Part shown: positions 53,101-61,014 of the stretch, piece after piece | How the letters are laid out: each line of letters begins with the position of its first letter | Position numbering within the stretch: the stretch's first letter is position 1 | Source: an uncultured Lachnospiraceae bacterium | GTDB lineage: Bacteria; Bacillota; Clostridia; Lachnospirales; Lachnospiraceae | DNA: 64,000 nt | NCBI GenBank assembly: GCA_947305245.1 | Contig: CAMZDG010000008.1 | Location: 1 to 64,000, forward strand | Direction of reading: 5' to 3' | Program-made: the position numbers and the translations under genes | The notes under the pieces: model-generated | Told to the model about the DNA's origin: nothing | The model's input: the letters and a program-made list of their open reading frames with translations, nothing else | Database searches by the model: none

Positions 53101-53968
53101 CACGGGTCGCGGAGCGCTTCTTGTCAATGCCAATGACAACTTTACCGTCGGCATCGGTGCAAAATATGACGAGCCATACGGTGAGATCATTTTCGAGCAT
53201 CGCGGAAGGATCAAGGTTATTTCTTCCGGTGATAAGATCGTGGGCGTGGGCGGTGGCTACAGCGTTGCACCGATCGCGATCCGCAGCGGACATCTTGAGA
53301 TCGCCGGCTCCGGTATATCCGTTCTCGGCATCGGAAGCTCCGCAGGCGACGCCTTCATCAATATTGGCGAGGCAAGCCTTGTCGTGAAGGAATCCGGTAA
53401 CCAGGCCATCGGCATTGGTACTGCAAAGGGCAAGCTGAAGCTCAACAGTGCGGGCAACATCAACGTGATCTCGGACGGTGAGAGATCCGTCGGCATTGGT
53501 TCCATGTATGGAAATGACTGTGCAATGCTGTTCGAGAAAGGGAAGGTTTCGGCCGTGGTACATTGTGACACCGGCGCGGTGATCGGTTCTTACTCCGGCA
53601 CGGGAACGGCGGTCTGCAGGGATTGTGACCTCACCGTCTATGGCGAGGGCTCCATTGTGACGGGTATCGGCACTTCCATGGGGCGCTGGACGACGGAAGT
53701 GACGGGCGGTGTCCTTGACGTGAAGGTTCTCTCCGGCGGCGGCCAGCCTTTCGGCAACGAGGAGGACCGCATGATCATCACCGGCGGCAACGTGATCAAT
53801 CGGAATGATGGGGAGCTTGTAGCGTGGAATGCGTATGGGCAGAAGCTCCACCGCGAGATCAAGGACCAGGATCACTTTGAGCAGGTGATCTGGACGGAGC
53901 ACGGGGAGTACGTGTATGTCGCCGACCGCACCAAGGAGCACGAAGTGCTGAGCATTTACTTGCCATGA
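50105..53968 (+). CDS. Cytoplasmic LacI-type sensor / degenerate GGDEF / EAL / beta-helix protein
   Basis: 1287 residues without signal peptide or membrane helix. Domain order: periplasmic-binding-protein-like sensor as in LacI but without DNA-binding domain (1-300, ending SCGC); a GAF-like middle (about 310-455); a GGDEF-type domain whose motif is SESEF (about 463-640), hence inactive; an EAL phosphodiesterase (about 649-885) with YEALMR, EVTEQ, IAIDDFGTGHSN, IIKID and LAEGVET, all catalytic positions present; and 380 residues of regular Gly/Ile/Asn-rich repeats (GIGSSAGDA, GIGTAKGK, GIGSMYGN) that read as a right-handed beta-helix like the Cthe_2159 carbohydrate-binding fold. The predicted activity is cyclic di-GMP hydrolysis gated by a small ligand. 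ATG 50105 follows GGAGG; the GTG at 50057 lacks one. Confidence 0.85.
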   Translation: MLGDKRVIGLCVTKIHDRVRGALADEINLAAVEAGFKLICFNSIEDFYKDDVYSKGARTVYERMDLDFLDGIIICAEHFCDNRIVNGIVRRAQEKKIPVVILNGEASGCVRVINDCEDAFKELVRHVIKEHHVRDPFFMAGRRDDHNSKQRLKYYQDVLEEFGIPFQESRMGYGDYWDEPAMRITEELVVSGKLPQAIICANDNMAFGVCRKLKMLGYSVPKDVIVTGFDGVPAVEYYFPKLTTCRENRQAQAQTCLSVLKKLFAGESVEPEYRIPYETVISESCGCVRPKPKERDDAAADLYGLLESMEAHEDYVTSETERMLNVEDMHDLMDPLSRFILPHSWLCVGSKLMKIASVEKWEDGKCVAIPCAYDSHQKVRFMQDQDMLPETREWAEDDACYIITSIYSKDFYCGFYAVKTSYVGGINYKMKKIVRLANLICNSLINQFKQRETLRSMEGAIYRDPMTGLPNLKGASKWFQEFASEPGNHEKSLSVSIFALPQYAQIYENYGIHVIEEIVCLISDRLKSMRGRDGFLAKNSESEFLLIQAYEEPSQIEANNQRIAAAVQAAIATYNHESDNTYDVEVSMGSTVADPGWDGSLGAFVKYASNEMFLNRMRENKAERVSVKDSHVDYLGVFNLLVANNLFRYHYQPIVDAKNGDIYGYEALMRTKGGINLSPLEILAAARENKRLNEIEHATMFNILEQYATENERFHGRKVFINTIPNHFLTEEECKELKDQYRQYLDHVVFEVTEQDSSSDEEMAALKRFSAGEGGVQIAIDDFGTGHSNIVNLLRYAPQIIKIDHYLISGIDQDVNKQMFVKNTIEFAAMNGIKVLAEGVETAQEMRTVIEFGVDLIQGFYTGRPAEDPATDIDERIRDEIINENLNFSVYSKGTQKVYAAKDGEEVNLVDLALHKYNYVHVVSGSVHLIGRKDSSLNLILRVADNADAQIVMTDVNLTGIDEPAIQLGKGSSMELNLNGYNSINKNGILVPTNARLRITGRGALLVNANDNFTVGIGAKYDEPYGEIIFEHRGRIKVISSGDKIVGVGGGYSVAPIAIRSGHLEIAGSGISVLGIGSSAGDAFINIGEASLVVKESGNQAIGIGTAKGKLKLNSAGNINVISDGERSVGIGSMYGNDCAMLFEKGKVSAVVHCDTGAVIGSYSGTGTAVCRDCDLTVYGEGSIVTGIGTSMGRWTTEVTGGVLDVKVLSGGGQPFGNEEDRMIITGGNVINRNDGELVAWNAYGQKLHREIKDQDHFEQVIWTEHGEYVYVADRTKEHEVLSIYLP

Positions 53969-54037
53969 CGGAGAAGTCTCATTAGGCTTGACGATACGAT
54001 CTAAATGCTGTCTCTAGTGGTACAAATGGATGGTCTT

Positions 54038-54073
54038 GTGACTAAAATGGCTATTTTAGTGTGTTTTAGTCAC
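54038..54073. repeat. Nested inverted repeats with two alternative hairpins
   Basis: GTGACTAAAA (54038-54047) and TTTTAGTCAC (54064-54073) are perfect inverted repeats with a 16-nt loop. Within them CTAAAAT/ATTTTAG (54042-54048, 54053-54059) forms a second, mutually exclusive hairpin. It lies in the 834-bp gap between the EAL gene and clpB. The function is unknown; it lacks a T-run. Confidence 0.6.
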
Positions 54074-54266
54074 ATGTTTCCTTCATTTTTCACCATTTTA
54101 GCGTTTGGATGCGTAGAATGATTGACTAAAGAGGGGCATCAACCGCAATTTAGCCATAAAATGCAATGAAACTCGGGGAAAAATGAGGAAAAATGAAAGA
54201 AATTTGTGACCTAAATTGGCCCAAACAAGCTTTTTAGCCACAAACATCTCCAAAAACAACTATCTA

Positions 54267-54290
54267 GGCGGATTCCAGAAGGGATCCGCC
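54267..54290 (+). terminator. Hairpin resembling a weak terminator
   Basis: GGCGGATTCC/GGGATCCGCC with loop AGAA, followed by TTCTTGCTT. It is 300 bp after the EAL gene and could be its terminator. Confidence 0.4.
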
Positions 54291-54330
54291 TTCTTGCTTG
54301 GAATGAGAGGATTTCAGAAAGGATGGAGTG

Positions 54331-54437
54331 GGATGGAAAACCAAGAATTGTTTGGCATGGGATCGTTGGGATGGAAAACCAAGAATTGTTTGGCATGGGG
54401 TTGCTTAAATGGAAAACCAAGGATTGTTTTTCTTGGG
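54331..54437. repeat. Tandem repeat, 38 bp, three copies
   Basis: Units starting at 54333, 54371 and 54409, exactly 38 bp apart, each containing ATGGAAAACCAAG(A/G)ATTGTTT. The first two are almost identical; the third is diverged. Since 38 is not a multiple of three, the array is not coding. Confidence 0.85.
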
Positions 54438-54474
54438 ATAATCAGAATATAATGAATTGTTTATACTTTTTTAA

Positions 54475-54503
54475 TTGAATTACGGACGGGAGTGTGTTAT
54501 ATA
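54475..54503 (+). promoter_or_regulatory. Candidate promoter of clpB
   Basis: TTGAAT (54475-54480), a 17-nt spacer, TATATA (54498-54503). A start near 54510 would place the 28-bp repeat array in the 5' leader. No CIRCE or CtsR box was seen by eye. Confidence 0.5.
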
Positions 54504-54632
54504 TGTTATAGAACAACAAAAGATAAATGTGGAGACATTTAGTTTGGATGTAGCATGTTTCCGCATTCTCGTGAGAATGTTTGATGGGTCCGTTTCTGGA
54601 ACGCCGAGAAGTGTGAGGGAGCGAGCAACAAG

Positions 54633-54765
54633 CATGGCTTCGAGGAATTCGAGCGTCAAGCATGGCTTCAAGGAATTCGAGCATCAAACATGGCTTCGAG
54701 GAATTCGAGCAACAAGCATGGCTTCGAGGAATTCGAGCATCAAACATGGCTTCGAGGAATTCAAG
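54633..54765. repeat. Tandem repeat, 28 bp, about five copies, in the clpB leader
   Basis: Units start at 54633, 54661, 54689, 54717 and 54745, each CATGGCTTCGAGGAATTCGA followed by GC and a short variable part. The period is exact and the last unit is partial. The 28-bp period shifts frame each time, so it is not coding. The array ends 38 bp before clpB ATG. Confidence 0.9.
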
Positions 54766-54802
54766 ATTGAAAGAATAAGAACCCAAGGAAGGGGGAGAGG
54801 AT

Positions 54803-57388
54803 ATGAATATACAGAAGTTTACGCAGAAGTCGCTGCAGGCGGTGCAGGGATGCGAGAAGCTGGCAGTGGAATATGGGAATCAGGAGATCGAGCAGGAGCA
54901 TCTGCTGGTGAGTCTGTTGCAGCTGGAGGACAGTCTGATCTTAAAGCTCATCGAGAAGATGGAGATCCAGAAGGAACACTTTGTGAACCGAGCTCAGCAG
55001 GCGCTGGAGAAGCGCGTAAAGGTGCAGGGCGGCAATCCGTACATTGGCCAGTACCTGAATAAGGCGCTGATCACGGCGGAGGATGAGGCGAAGCGCATGG
55101 GAGATGAATATGTCTCCGTGGAGCATTTGTTCCTGGCCATGATGAAGAATCCCAATCGTGAGATCAGTGAGATCCTGAAGGAGTATGGCATTACGCAGGA
55201 GAGGTTCCTGAAGGCTTTGTCCACGGTGAGAGGAAACCAGAGGGTGACGAGCGACAATCCCGAGGCGACCTATGACACGCTGGAGAAGTATGGGCAGGAT
55301 CTCGTGGAGAAGGCGAGAAATCAAAAGCTTGATCCCGTGATCGGACGAGACAATGAGATCCGTAACGTGATCCGGATCCTTTCGAGAAAGACGAAGAACA
55401 ATCCCGTGCTCATCGGTGAGCCGGGCGTTGGTAAGACGGCCGTGGTGGAGGGCCTGGCACAGAGGATCGTGCGGGGCGACGTGCCTCAGGGCTTAAAGGA
55501 CAAGAGGATCTTTGCGCTGGACATGGGTGCCCTCGTGGCAGGTGCAAAGTACAGAGGTGAGTTCGAGGAAAGGCTGAAGGCCGTTCTGGAGGACGTAAAA
55601 AACAGTGACGGACAGATCATTCTGTTCATTGATGAGCTTCATACGATCGTCGGCGCCGGAAAGACGGACGGCGCGCTGGATGCGGGCAATATGCTAAAGC
55701 CTATGCTGGCGAGGGGCGAGCTTCACTGCATCGGTGCTACGACCCTGGATGAGTACCGTCAGTATATCGAGAAGGACGCAGCCCTGGAGAGAAGATTCCA
55801 GCCCGTGATGGTGGATGAACCTTCAGTGGAGGATACGATCTCGATCCTGCGTGGCATTAAGGAGCGTTATGAGGTGTATCACGGCGTGAAGATCATGGAC
55901 AACGCCTTGGTGAGCGCCGCGACGCTTTCGCACCGTTACATCACGGACAGATTCCTTCCGGATAAGGCGATCGACCTCGTGGATGAGGCATGTGCCTTGA
56001 TCAAGACGGAGCTGGACAGCATGCCTGCGGAGCTGGATGAGGCGTCCCGCAAGATCATGCAGATGGAGATCGAGGAGGCGGCCCTGAAAAAGGAGGATGA
56101 CCGTCTGAGCCAGGAGCGCCTGGAAGAACTGCAGAGGGAACTTGCCGAATTGAAGGCGGATTTTGCGGAGAAGAAGGCGCAGTGGGATAATGAAAAGAAT
56201 TCCGTGGAGCATCTAAGTAAGCTCCGCGAGGAGATCGATCAGGTGAATTCCGACATTGAGATCGCGCAGAGAAAGGGCGACCTTGAGAAGGCGGCGGAGC
56301 TTTCCTATGGCAAGCTGCCCGCGTTAAAGAAGCAGCTGCAGCAGGAGGAAGAGAAGGTCGGCGGCGGCTTGTCGCTTGTGCATGAGAAGGTTTCCGAGGA
56401 GGAGATCTCCAGGATCGTCAGCCGCTGGACGGGCATCCCCGTGGCAAAGCTGACGGAGAGCGAGAGAAATAAGACCTTGCATCTCGACGAGGAATTGCAT
56501 AAGCGTGTCGTGGGTCAGGACGAGGGCGTGGAGAAGGTGACGGAGGCCATCATTCGTTCTAAGGCCGGTATCAAGGATCCTTCCAAGCCCATCGGTTCGT
56601 TCCTGTTCCTTGGACCGACCGGCGTCGGCAAGACCGAGCTTGCGAAGGCTTTGGCGGCAAGTCTGTTCGATGACGAGGCCAACATGGTGCGTCTCGACAT
56701 GAGTGAGTATATGGAGAAGTTCTCCGTATCCAGGCTCATCGGAGCGCCTCCCGGATACGTGGGCTACGAAGAGGGCGGTCAGCTGACGGAGGCCGTTCGG
56801 AGAAAGCCTTACAGTGTAGTGCTTTTCGATGAGATCGAGAAGGCACATCCGGACGTGTTCAACGTGCTGCTGCAGGTGCTCGATGACGGGCGTATTACGG
56901 ATTCCCAGGGAAGGACCGTGGACTTTAAGAACACGATCCTGATCATGACCTCCAACATTGGTGCGCAGTATCTGCTCGACGGTATTGAGCCGGACGGCAC
57001 GATCCGTCCTGAGGCAGAGAGGGCCGTGATGGAAGACCTTCGGGCACACTTCAGGCCGGAGTTTTTGAATCGTCTTGACGAGACGATCCTGTTCAAGCCG
57101 TTGACGAAGGAGAACATCGGCGGTATCATTGACCTTCTGATGAAGGACGTGAACGCACGGCTCGCCGAGAAGGAACTGACCATAAAGCTGAGCGATGACG
57201 CGAAGCGCCTGATCGCGGACGAGGCGTATGATCCTGTCTATGGCGCAAGACCCCTGAAGCGTTATCTTCAGAAGAACGTCGAGACGCTGGCGGCAAGACT
57301 GATCCTGTCCGGCGAGGTGGACATGGAGGACGTGATCCTCATCGAGGCGGAGGGCGGCAAGCTCAAGGCAAGCGTGGAGAAGCACTGA
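54803..57388 (+). CDS. clpB: ATP-dependent disaggregase ClpB
   Basis: 861 residues, standard length. The N-terminal domain starts [23 protein letters not shown]1 has Walker [14 protein letters not shown]. The coiled-coil middle domain (about 405-525) distinguishes ClpB from ClpC. NBD2 has Walker [14 protein letters not shown] and Walker [11 protein letters not shown]. It rescues aggregated proteins with DnaK. The ribosome binding site GGGGGAGAGG fits ATG 54803. The unusual leader with 38- and 28-bp arrays replaces the usual CIRCE/CtsR boxes. Confidence 0.97.
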   Translation: MNIQKFTQKSLQAVQGCEKLAVEYGNQEIEQEHLLVSLLQLEDSLILKLIEKMEIQKEHFVNRAQQALEKRVKVQGGNPYIGQYLNKALITAEDEAKRMGDEYVSVEHLFLAMMKNPNREISEILKEYGITQERFLKALSTVRGNQRVTSDNPEATYDTLEKYGQDLVEKARNQKLDPVIGRDNEIRNVIRILSRKTKNNPVLIGEPGVGKTAVVEGLAQRIVRGDVPQGLKDKRIFALDMGALVAGAKYRGEFEERLKAVLEDVKNSDGQIILFIDELHTIVGAGKTDGALDAGNMLKPMLARGELHCIGATTLDEYRQYIEKDAALERRFQPVMVDEPSVEDTISILRGIKERYEVYHGVKIMDNALVSAATLSHRYITDRFLPDKAIDLVDEACALIKTELDSMPAELDEASRKIMQMEIEEAALKKEDDRLSQERLEELQRELAELKADFAEKKAQWDNEKNSVEHLSKLREEIDQVNSDIEIAQRKGDLEKAAELSYGKLPALKKQLQQEEEKVGGGLSLVHEKVSEEEISRIVSRWTGIPVAKLTESERNKTLHLDEELHKRVVGQDEGVEKVTEAIIRSKAGIKDPSKPIGSFLFLGPTGVGKTELAKALAASLFDDEANMVRLDMSEYMEKFSVSRLIGAPPGYVGYEEGGQLTEAVRRKPYSVVLFDEIEKAHPDVFNVLLQVLDDGRITDSQGRTVDFKNTILIMTSNIGAQYLLDGIEPDGTIRPEAERAVMEDLRAHFRPEFLNRLDETILFKPLTKENIGGIIDLLMKDVNARLAEKELTIKLSDDAKRLIADEAYDPVYGARPLKRYLQKNVETLAARLILSGEVDMEDVILIEAEGGKLKASVEKH

Positions 57389-57460
57389 GAAGGCTATTCA
57401 CGTAAGGCAAGCGTGGAGAAGCACTGAGAAGGCTTTTCACGTAAGGCAAACATGGTAAAG
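57365..57460 (+). repeat. 39-bp tandem duplication of the clpB 3' end
   Basis: Units start at 57365, 57404 and 57443, 39 bp apart, beginning AAGGCAAGCGTGGAGAAGCA. The first covers the last codons and stop of clpB (KASVEKH), the second is a near-perfect copy after the stop, the third partial and diverged. Confidence 0.85.
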
Positions 57461-57525
57461 CATTGTGAGTGAAACGGCGGCAGGCAAGCGTTTGGCTCAT
57501 GGGAATTTTAAGGAAACCTCTAGCA

Positions 57526-57554
57526 TTTTCAAGCAAACCGTGGTATCGTATAAT
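57526..57554 (+). promoter_or_regulatory. Promoter of the LacI-sensor GGDEF gene
   Basis: TTTTCA (57526-57531), a 17-nt spacer, perfect TATAAT (57549-57554); start near 57561. Confidence 0.6.
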
Positions 57555-57600
57555 TAGGTGCAGTCTATACCATTGTTTCGAAAATGCCGGAGGTTTTTTT

Positions 57601-59463
57601 ATGGCAGGAAAGATAGCGGTATTTATTGGACAATTGAATCAAGAGTATCTGATGGAGATGATCTGTTCCATTTCTCAGGCAGCGGAAGAGAAACAATATC
57701 AGATTGACGTCTTTAGTGAGTTCGGATCCTATGGCGGGAATTATCTTCATGCCGAGGGCGAGAGAAACATTATCCGGCTTCCGTTCGTAGAGGATTATGA
57801 CGGGATCATCGTGGCGCCGGATACCTTTGGCGTGCCCGAGATGGAAAAGCAGCTGGACATGTTGCTTCTTTCGAGGACGAAGGGTCCCGTGGTCAGTATT
57901 CGTCAGGAGAAGGACTGCTTCTACAGCGTTCAGATTGACAACCGCGCCGCCATGGCAAAGCTGACGGAGCATTTTGTCAAGGATCACGGCTATCGAAAGA
58001 TCTGTTTCATGAAGGGAAAGATTGAACTGAAGGACGCCGAGGAGCGTTTTCAGGGCTTCATGGACATTATGAAAAAGTATGACCTTCCCGTGGAGGAGCA
58101 TCAGCTGTTCCAAGGGAATTATTGGCGGGATCGCGGCGAAGAGGCCGTGGAGTGGTTCTTATCCGGGCCGGAGAGACCGGAGGCAATCATTTGCGCGAAC
58201 GACTTTATGGCGATCTCCGTGCTGATGGCTCTTAAGAAGCGTGACATTAACATACCGGGCGACATTGCATTAGCCGGATTTGATGATCTGGAAGAGGTGC
58301 GATATCTGGATCCCGCGATCTGCAGCGTGCACATGCCGTGCTTTGAAATGGGCAGGCAGTCCGTTTTTCTGATCGATAAGCTGGTACATGGGGGAAAGTC
58401 CGAGCAGATCCTGCGGCTTCCCGTGGACGTCGTTCCCAGAAAGAGCTGCGGCTGCGACATTGAAGAGCGGGGACATTGGGCGGAGCAACTGTACGGACAG
58501 AGAAGATACTTAAGCGAAGTGATCATGCATAACGGCTTTATGAATGCGGATTATGAGAACTGTGACACTTCGGAGGAACTGTTTGACACGGCATATCGAT
58601 ATACTTCTCACTTTGATTATAAGCGGGCTTACGTCTGTCTTTGCGAGACGGTGGATGAGAATGGGGACCGCATTCTGGATTCGCAGCACTATACGGATCA
58701 CGTGGTGCTCCGCGCCATCATGGAAAAAAATGGCGAGCTGACGCTCCTTGACGAGAGATTTCCGAGGAGGGAGCTGCTCCCCGCGAAATACAGGGACAGA
58801 GAGTATTGCACTTATTACTTCCCGATGCATCATAAGAACAGGTGCCTCGGCTACCTTGCCATCCAGACGGATCAGCTCACGGAGTTAAAGGAGTTTTTTG
58901 GGTGCTGGATCAGTGAGATGTGCAGCTGCCTGGATAAGGTGCTGCTCTATGAGGAAAACAAGAGTCTGCAGGAGTTCCGAAAGCTTTCTACGATTGATGA
59001 CCTGACGGGTCTGTTTAACCGCAGAAAGCTTGAGCAGGACCTGAGCAAGCTCATGTTGAACGCAAAGGCGAGGAAGGATGGATTCTACATTATCAGCCTC
59101 GACATGGATGGCTTAAAGACCGTCAATGACACCTATGGGCACATGGAGGGCGACGTTGCACTGAAGGCCTTCGCGAACGTGATCAGGGAGGCGGCAGGAG
59201 AGCTGGGACCGTCCTTTAGAGTGGGCGGCGATGAGTTTACAATCCTGATCACCACGGGCGACGGCAGTGCGATCAAGAGTGTCATGGAGCGCATCGGAGA
59301 GGGCCTGGATCAATATAATCAGGATTCGGGAAAGCCGTATGTTCTGTCGGGAAGCCGCGGGTATGCGAAGTATAAGATGGGAGAGGAGATCTCCAATTGC
59401 ATCCGTCGGGCGGACATTGACATGTATGCGGATAAGATGGCGCGAAAGCGCGGCAGAAGATAG
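57601..59463 (+). CDS. Diguanylate cyclase with cytoplasmic LacI-type sensor
   Basis: 620 residues without signal peptide or membrane helix. The sensor (1-290) is a LacI/periplasmic-binding-like fold (PEAIICANDFMAISVLMALK, DIALAGFDDLEEVRYLDP, ending SCGC) with no DNA-binding domain. A middle region (about 295-450) links to a GGDEF domain (about 460-615) with TIDDLTGLFNRRKLEQDL and an intact RVGGDEFTIL (about 539-548). No RxxD inhibitory site is visible. It should make cyclic di-GMP when a sugar-like ligand is sensed. ATG 57601 follows GGAGG at 57589-57593. The sensor matches that of the EAL protein at 50105. Confidence 0.9.
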   Translation: MAGKIAVFIGQLNQEYLMEMICSISQAAEEKQYQIDVFSEFGSYGGNYLHAEGERNIIRLPFVEDYDGIIVAPDTFGVPEMEKQLDMLLLSRTKGPVVSIRQEKDCFYSVQIDNRAAMAKLTEHFVKDHGYRKICFMKGKIELKDAEERFQGFMDIMKKYDLPVEEHQLFQGNYWRDRGEEAVEWFLSGPERPEAIICANDFMAISVLMALKKRDINIPGDIALAGFDDLEEVRYLDPAICSVHMPCFEMGRQSVFLIDKLVHGGKSEQILRLPVDVVPRKSCGCDIEERGHWAEQLYGQRRYLSEVIMHNGFMNADYENCDTSEELFDTAYRYTSHFDYKRAYVCLCETVDENGDRILDSQHYTDHVVLRAIMEKNGELTLLDERFPRRELLPAKYRDREYCTYYFPMHHKNRCLGYLAIQTDQLTELKEFFGCWISEMCSCLDKVLLYEENKSLQEFRKLSTIDDLTGLFNRRKLEQDLSKLMLNAKARKDGFYIISLDMDGLKTVNDTYGHMEGDVALKAFANVIREAAGELGPSFRVGGDEFTILITTGDGSAIKSVMERIGEGLDQYNQDSGKPYVLSGSRGYAKYKMGEEISNCIRRADIDMYADKMARKRGRR

Positions 59464-59543
59464 CGATTTCAAGGCGCGCAGCTTTAGAAACATAAAGGCT
59501 GCGCGCGTTCGATCAGTGGAACTAGCGGGAGTGGAGCGGCAGG

Positions 59544-60833
59544 ATGGCGGAAAGCGAAACCAGTTTTTCTAAGAAAGCAGCCAAGGGGAGCAGGGCGAAA
59601 GGCCTGCGCTGTCAGGTTTGTACGGGTTGTGGGCTTTGCCCCGGAGTGCAGCGCAAAGCGCCGGAGGGAATGCGCATATTGACGCAGGACCTGATGGGCG
59701 GAAAGCTCTCGCTAAAAAGCGAGGACGGCATTCGGCTGGCCGCGGCGGATCTTGGGACCACGACCATCGCGATGGAGCTTTTCCGCGCGGACGGAAGCGT
59801 GGAAGAACGCTTTGTTCTTTTGAACCCGCAGGCGGAATTCGGGGCGGACGTGCTGTCTCGGATCCAGGCGGCAAAGGATCCCGCGACTGGAAAGAAAATG
59901 AAGGAAATGGTAAGAAGCGCTTTGGCCCAGGGGGCGGAGCGCTTTTTGAAGTGCTTATTGCCCGGAGAGACCCTGGTCATGGTCATCGCGGCAAATACCA
60001 CCATGAGCTATCTCCTCATGGGATGGGATCCGCAGGAGTTGGGGCAGGCACCTTTTGAGGCAACGCATCTTGCGGGAGCAAGGTTTGAGCTGAACGGGAT
60101 CCAATGCCTTTTGCTTCCGGGGTTTTCTGCATTCGTGGGTGGGGATCTTCTCGCGGGCGCCGTGGCTGCTTCCATGGCGGAGAAGGAAGAGGTGACCCTC
60201 CTTGTGGACCTTGGAACAAATGGAGAGATCCTGATCGGAAATAAGGAACGGATCCTTGGGACGGCCACTGCGGCGGGACCGGCCTTCGAGGGCGGCGCTG
60301 GGAGAGGCGTCTTTGGAGCGGATCTGGTCAAGTGCGTGGCAAGGCTTCGGGAGGAGGGCTTCCTGGATGAGACGGGGCTTCTTGCGCAGCCATATTTCGA
60401 GGCGGGAATACTCGTCGGGAATCTGCGGCTTTCCAAGGAAGCCGTGCGAAGCCTTCAAGTGGCGAAGGCGGCCATCCTTGCCGGGATCCAGATCATTACA
60501 AGGCAATATGGCATTGCCATGGAGGAGATCAGTCAGGTGATCCTGGCGGGCGGCTTCGGTTATTTTCTGGATCCCTCCGATGCCGTGCGGATCGGTCTGC
60601 TTCCGGCCTGTCTGGAAAAGAAGGCGATCTCCGGAGGAAACACGGCGCTTGCGGGCGCTAAGAGGGTCGGAGCAGGACTCCTTCAAAAGGAGTTTTGGGA
60701 GCTGGAGCCGGGAAGGCTCCTTAAGACAGAGACAGTCTGGAAGGACTCCGTCAAGGTCGAAGTCATCAATCTTGCGCTGCAGGAGGATTTCCCGGAGCGT
60801 TACCTTGCGGCCATGACGCTGGACCCGGCGTGA
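59544..60833 (+). CDS. RACo-like ASKHA ATPase (corrinoid protein reductive activator family)
   Basis: 429 residues. The N-terminal Cys cluster CQVCTGCGLCPG (C-x2-C-x2-C-x2-C) suggests a 4Fe-4S cluster. From residue 65 it follows the DUF4445/RACo C-terminal region: AAADLGTTTIAMELF (ATPase phosphate 1), VLLNPQAEFGADVLSRI, LLVDLGTNGEIL (phosphate 2) and ILAGGFGYFLDPSDAVRIGLLP. RACo proteins use ATP to reactivate oxidised corrinoid proteins of methyl-transfer pathways. True RACo carries a 2Fe-2S ferredoxin domain in front, which is missing. No corrinoid protein or methyltransferase gene is in the window. Confidence 0.8.
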   Translation: MAESETSFSKKAAKGSRAKGLRCQVCTGCGLCPGVQRKAPEGMRILTQDLMGGKLSLKSEDGIRLAAADLGTTTIAMELFRADGSVEERFVLLNPQAEFGADVLSRIQAAKDPATGKKMKEMVRSALAQGAERFLKCLLPGETLVMVIAANTTMSYLLMGWDPQELGQAPFEATHLAGARFELNGIQCLLLPGFSAFVGGDLLAGAVAASMAEKEEVTLLVDLGTNGEILIGNKERILGTATAAGPAFEGGAGRGVFGADLVKCVARLREEGFLDETGLLAQPYFEAGILVGNLRLSKEAVRSLQVAKAAILAGIQIITRQYGIAMEEISQVILAGGFGYFLDPSDAVRIGLLPACLEKKAISGGNTALAGAKRVGAGLLQKEFWELEPGRLLKTETVWKDSVKVEVINLALQEDFPERYLAAMTLDPA

Positions 60834-60960
60834 TGCCGCGGCACGACATTGAAATTGAGACTGCACGATACCCGACATGACGCCGCAAGATGATGTTGGG
60901 ACTGAGATACCATGGGGTACGTTGCGTGACGCCGAGCCAATGGGGCATACTGGTATATTG
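60831..60960. repeat. Imperfect repeat of about 48 bp in an intergenic gap
   Basis: TGAYGCCG recurs at 60831, 60878 and 60927, with related following sequence (for example ATTGAGACTG and GGGACTGAGATACC). The copies are strongly diverged. It fills most of the 180-bp gap before the deacetylase gene; no promoter stands out. Confidence 0.3.
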
Positions 60961-61014
60961 GCCAGGCCGGGGCGAATAAGGATGTAGGGAGCTTAGTGCA
61001 GGAGTGTCATAGCC

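Noticed and set aside
54216..54452. A 78-codon frame in the gap before clpB
   Set aside because: It lies across the 38-bp tandem repeats, whose period breaks frame from unit to unit, and has no ribosome binding site.
53969..54802. CIRCE or CtsR heat-shock boxes upstream of clpB
   Set aside because: Neither the TTAGCACTC/GAGTGCTAA palindrome nor GGTCAAA direct repeats were found by eye.
54475..55062. A 195-codon frame over the 28-bp repeats and the start of clpB
   Set aside because: It overlaps the clpB coding region in another frame and gains its length from the repeats.
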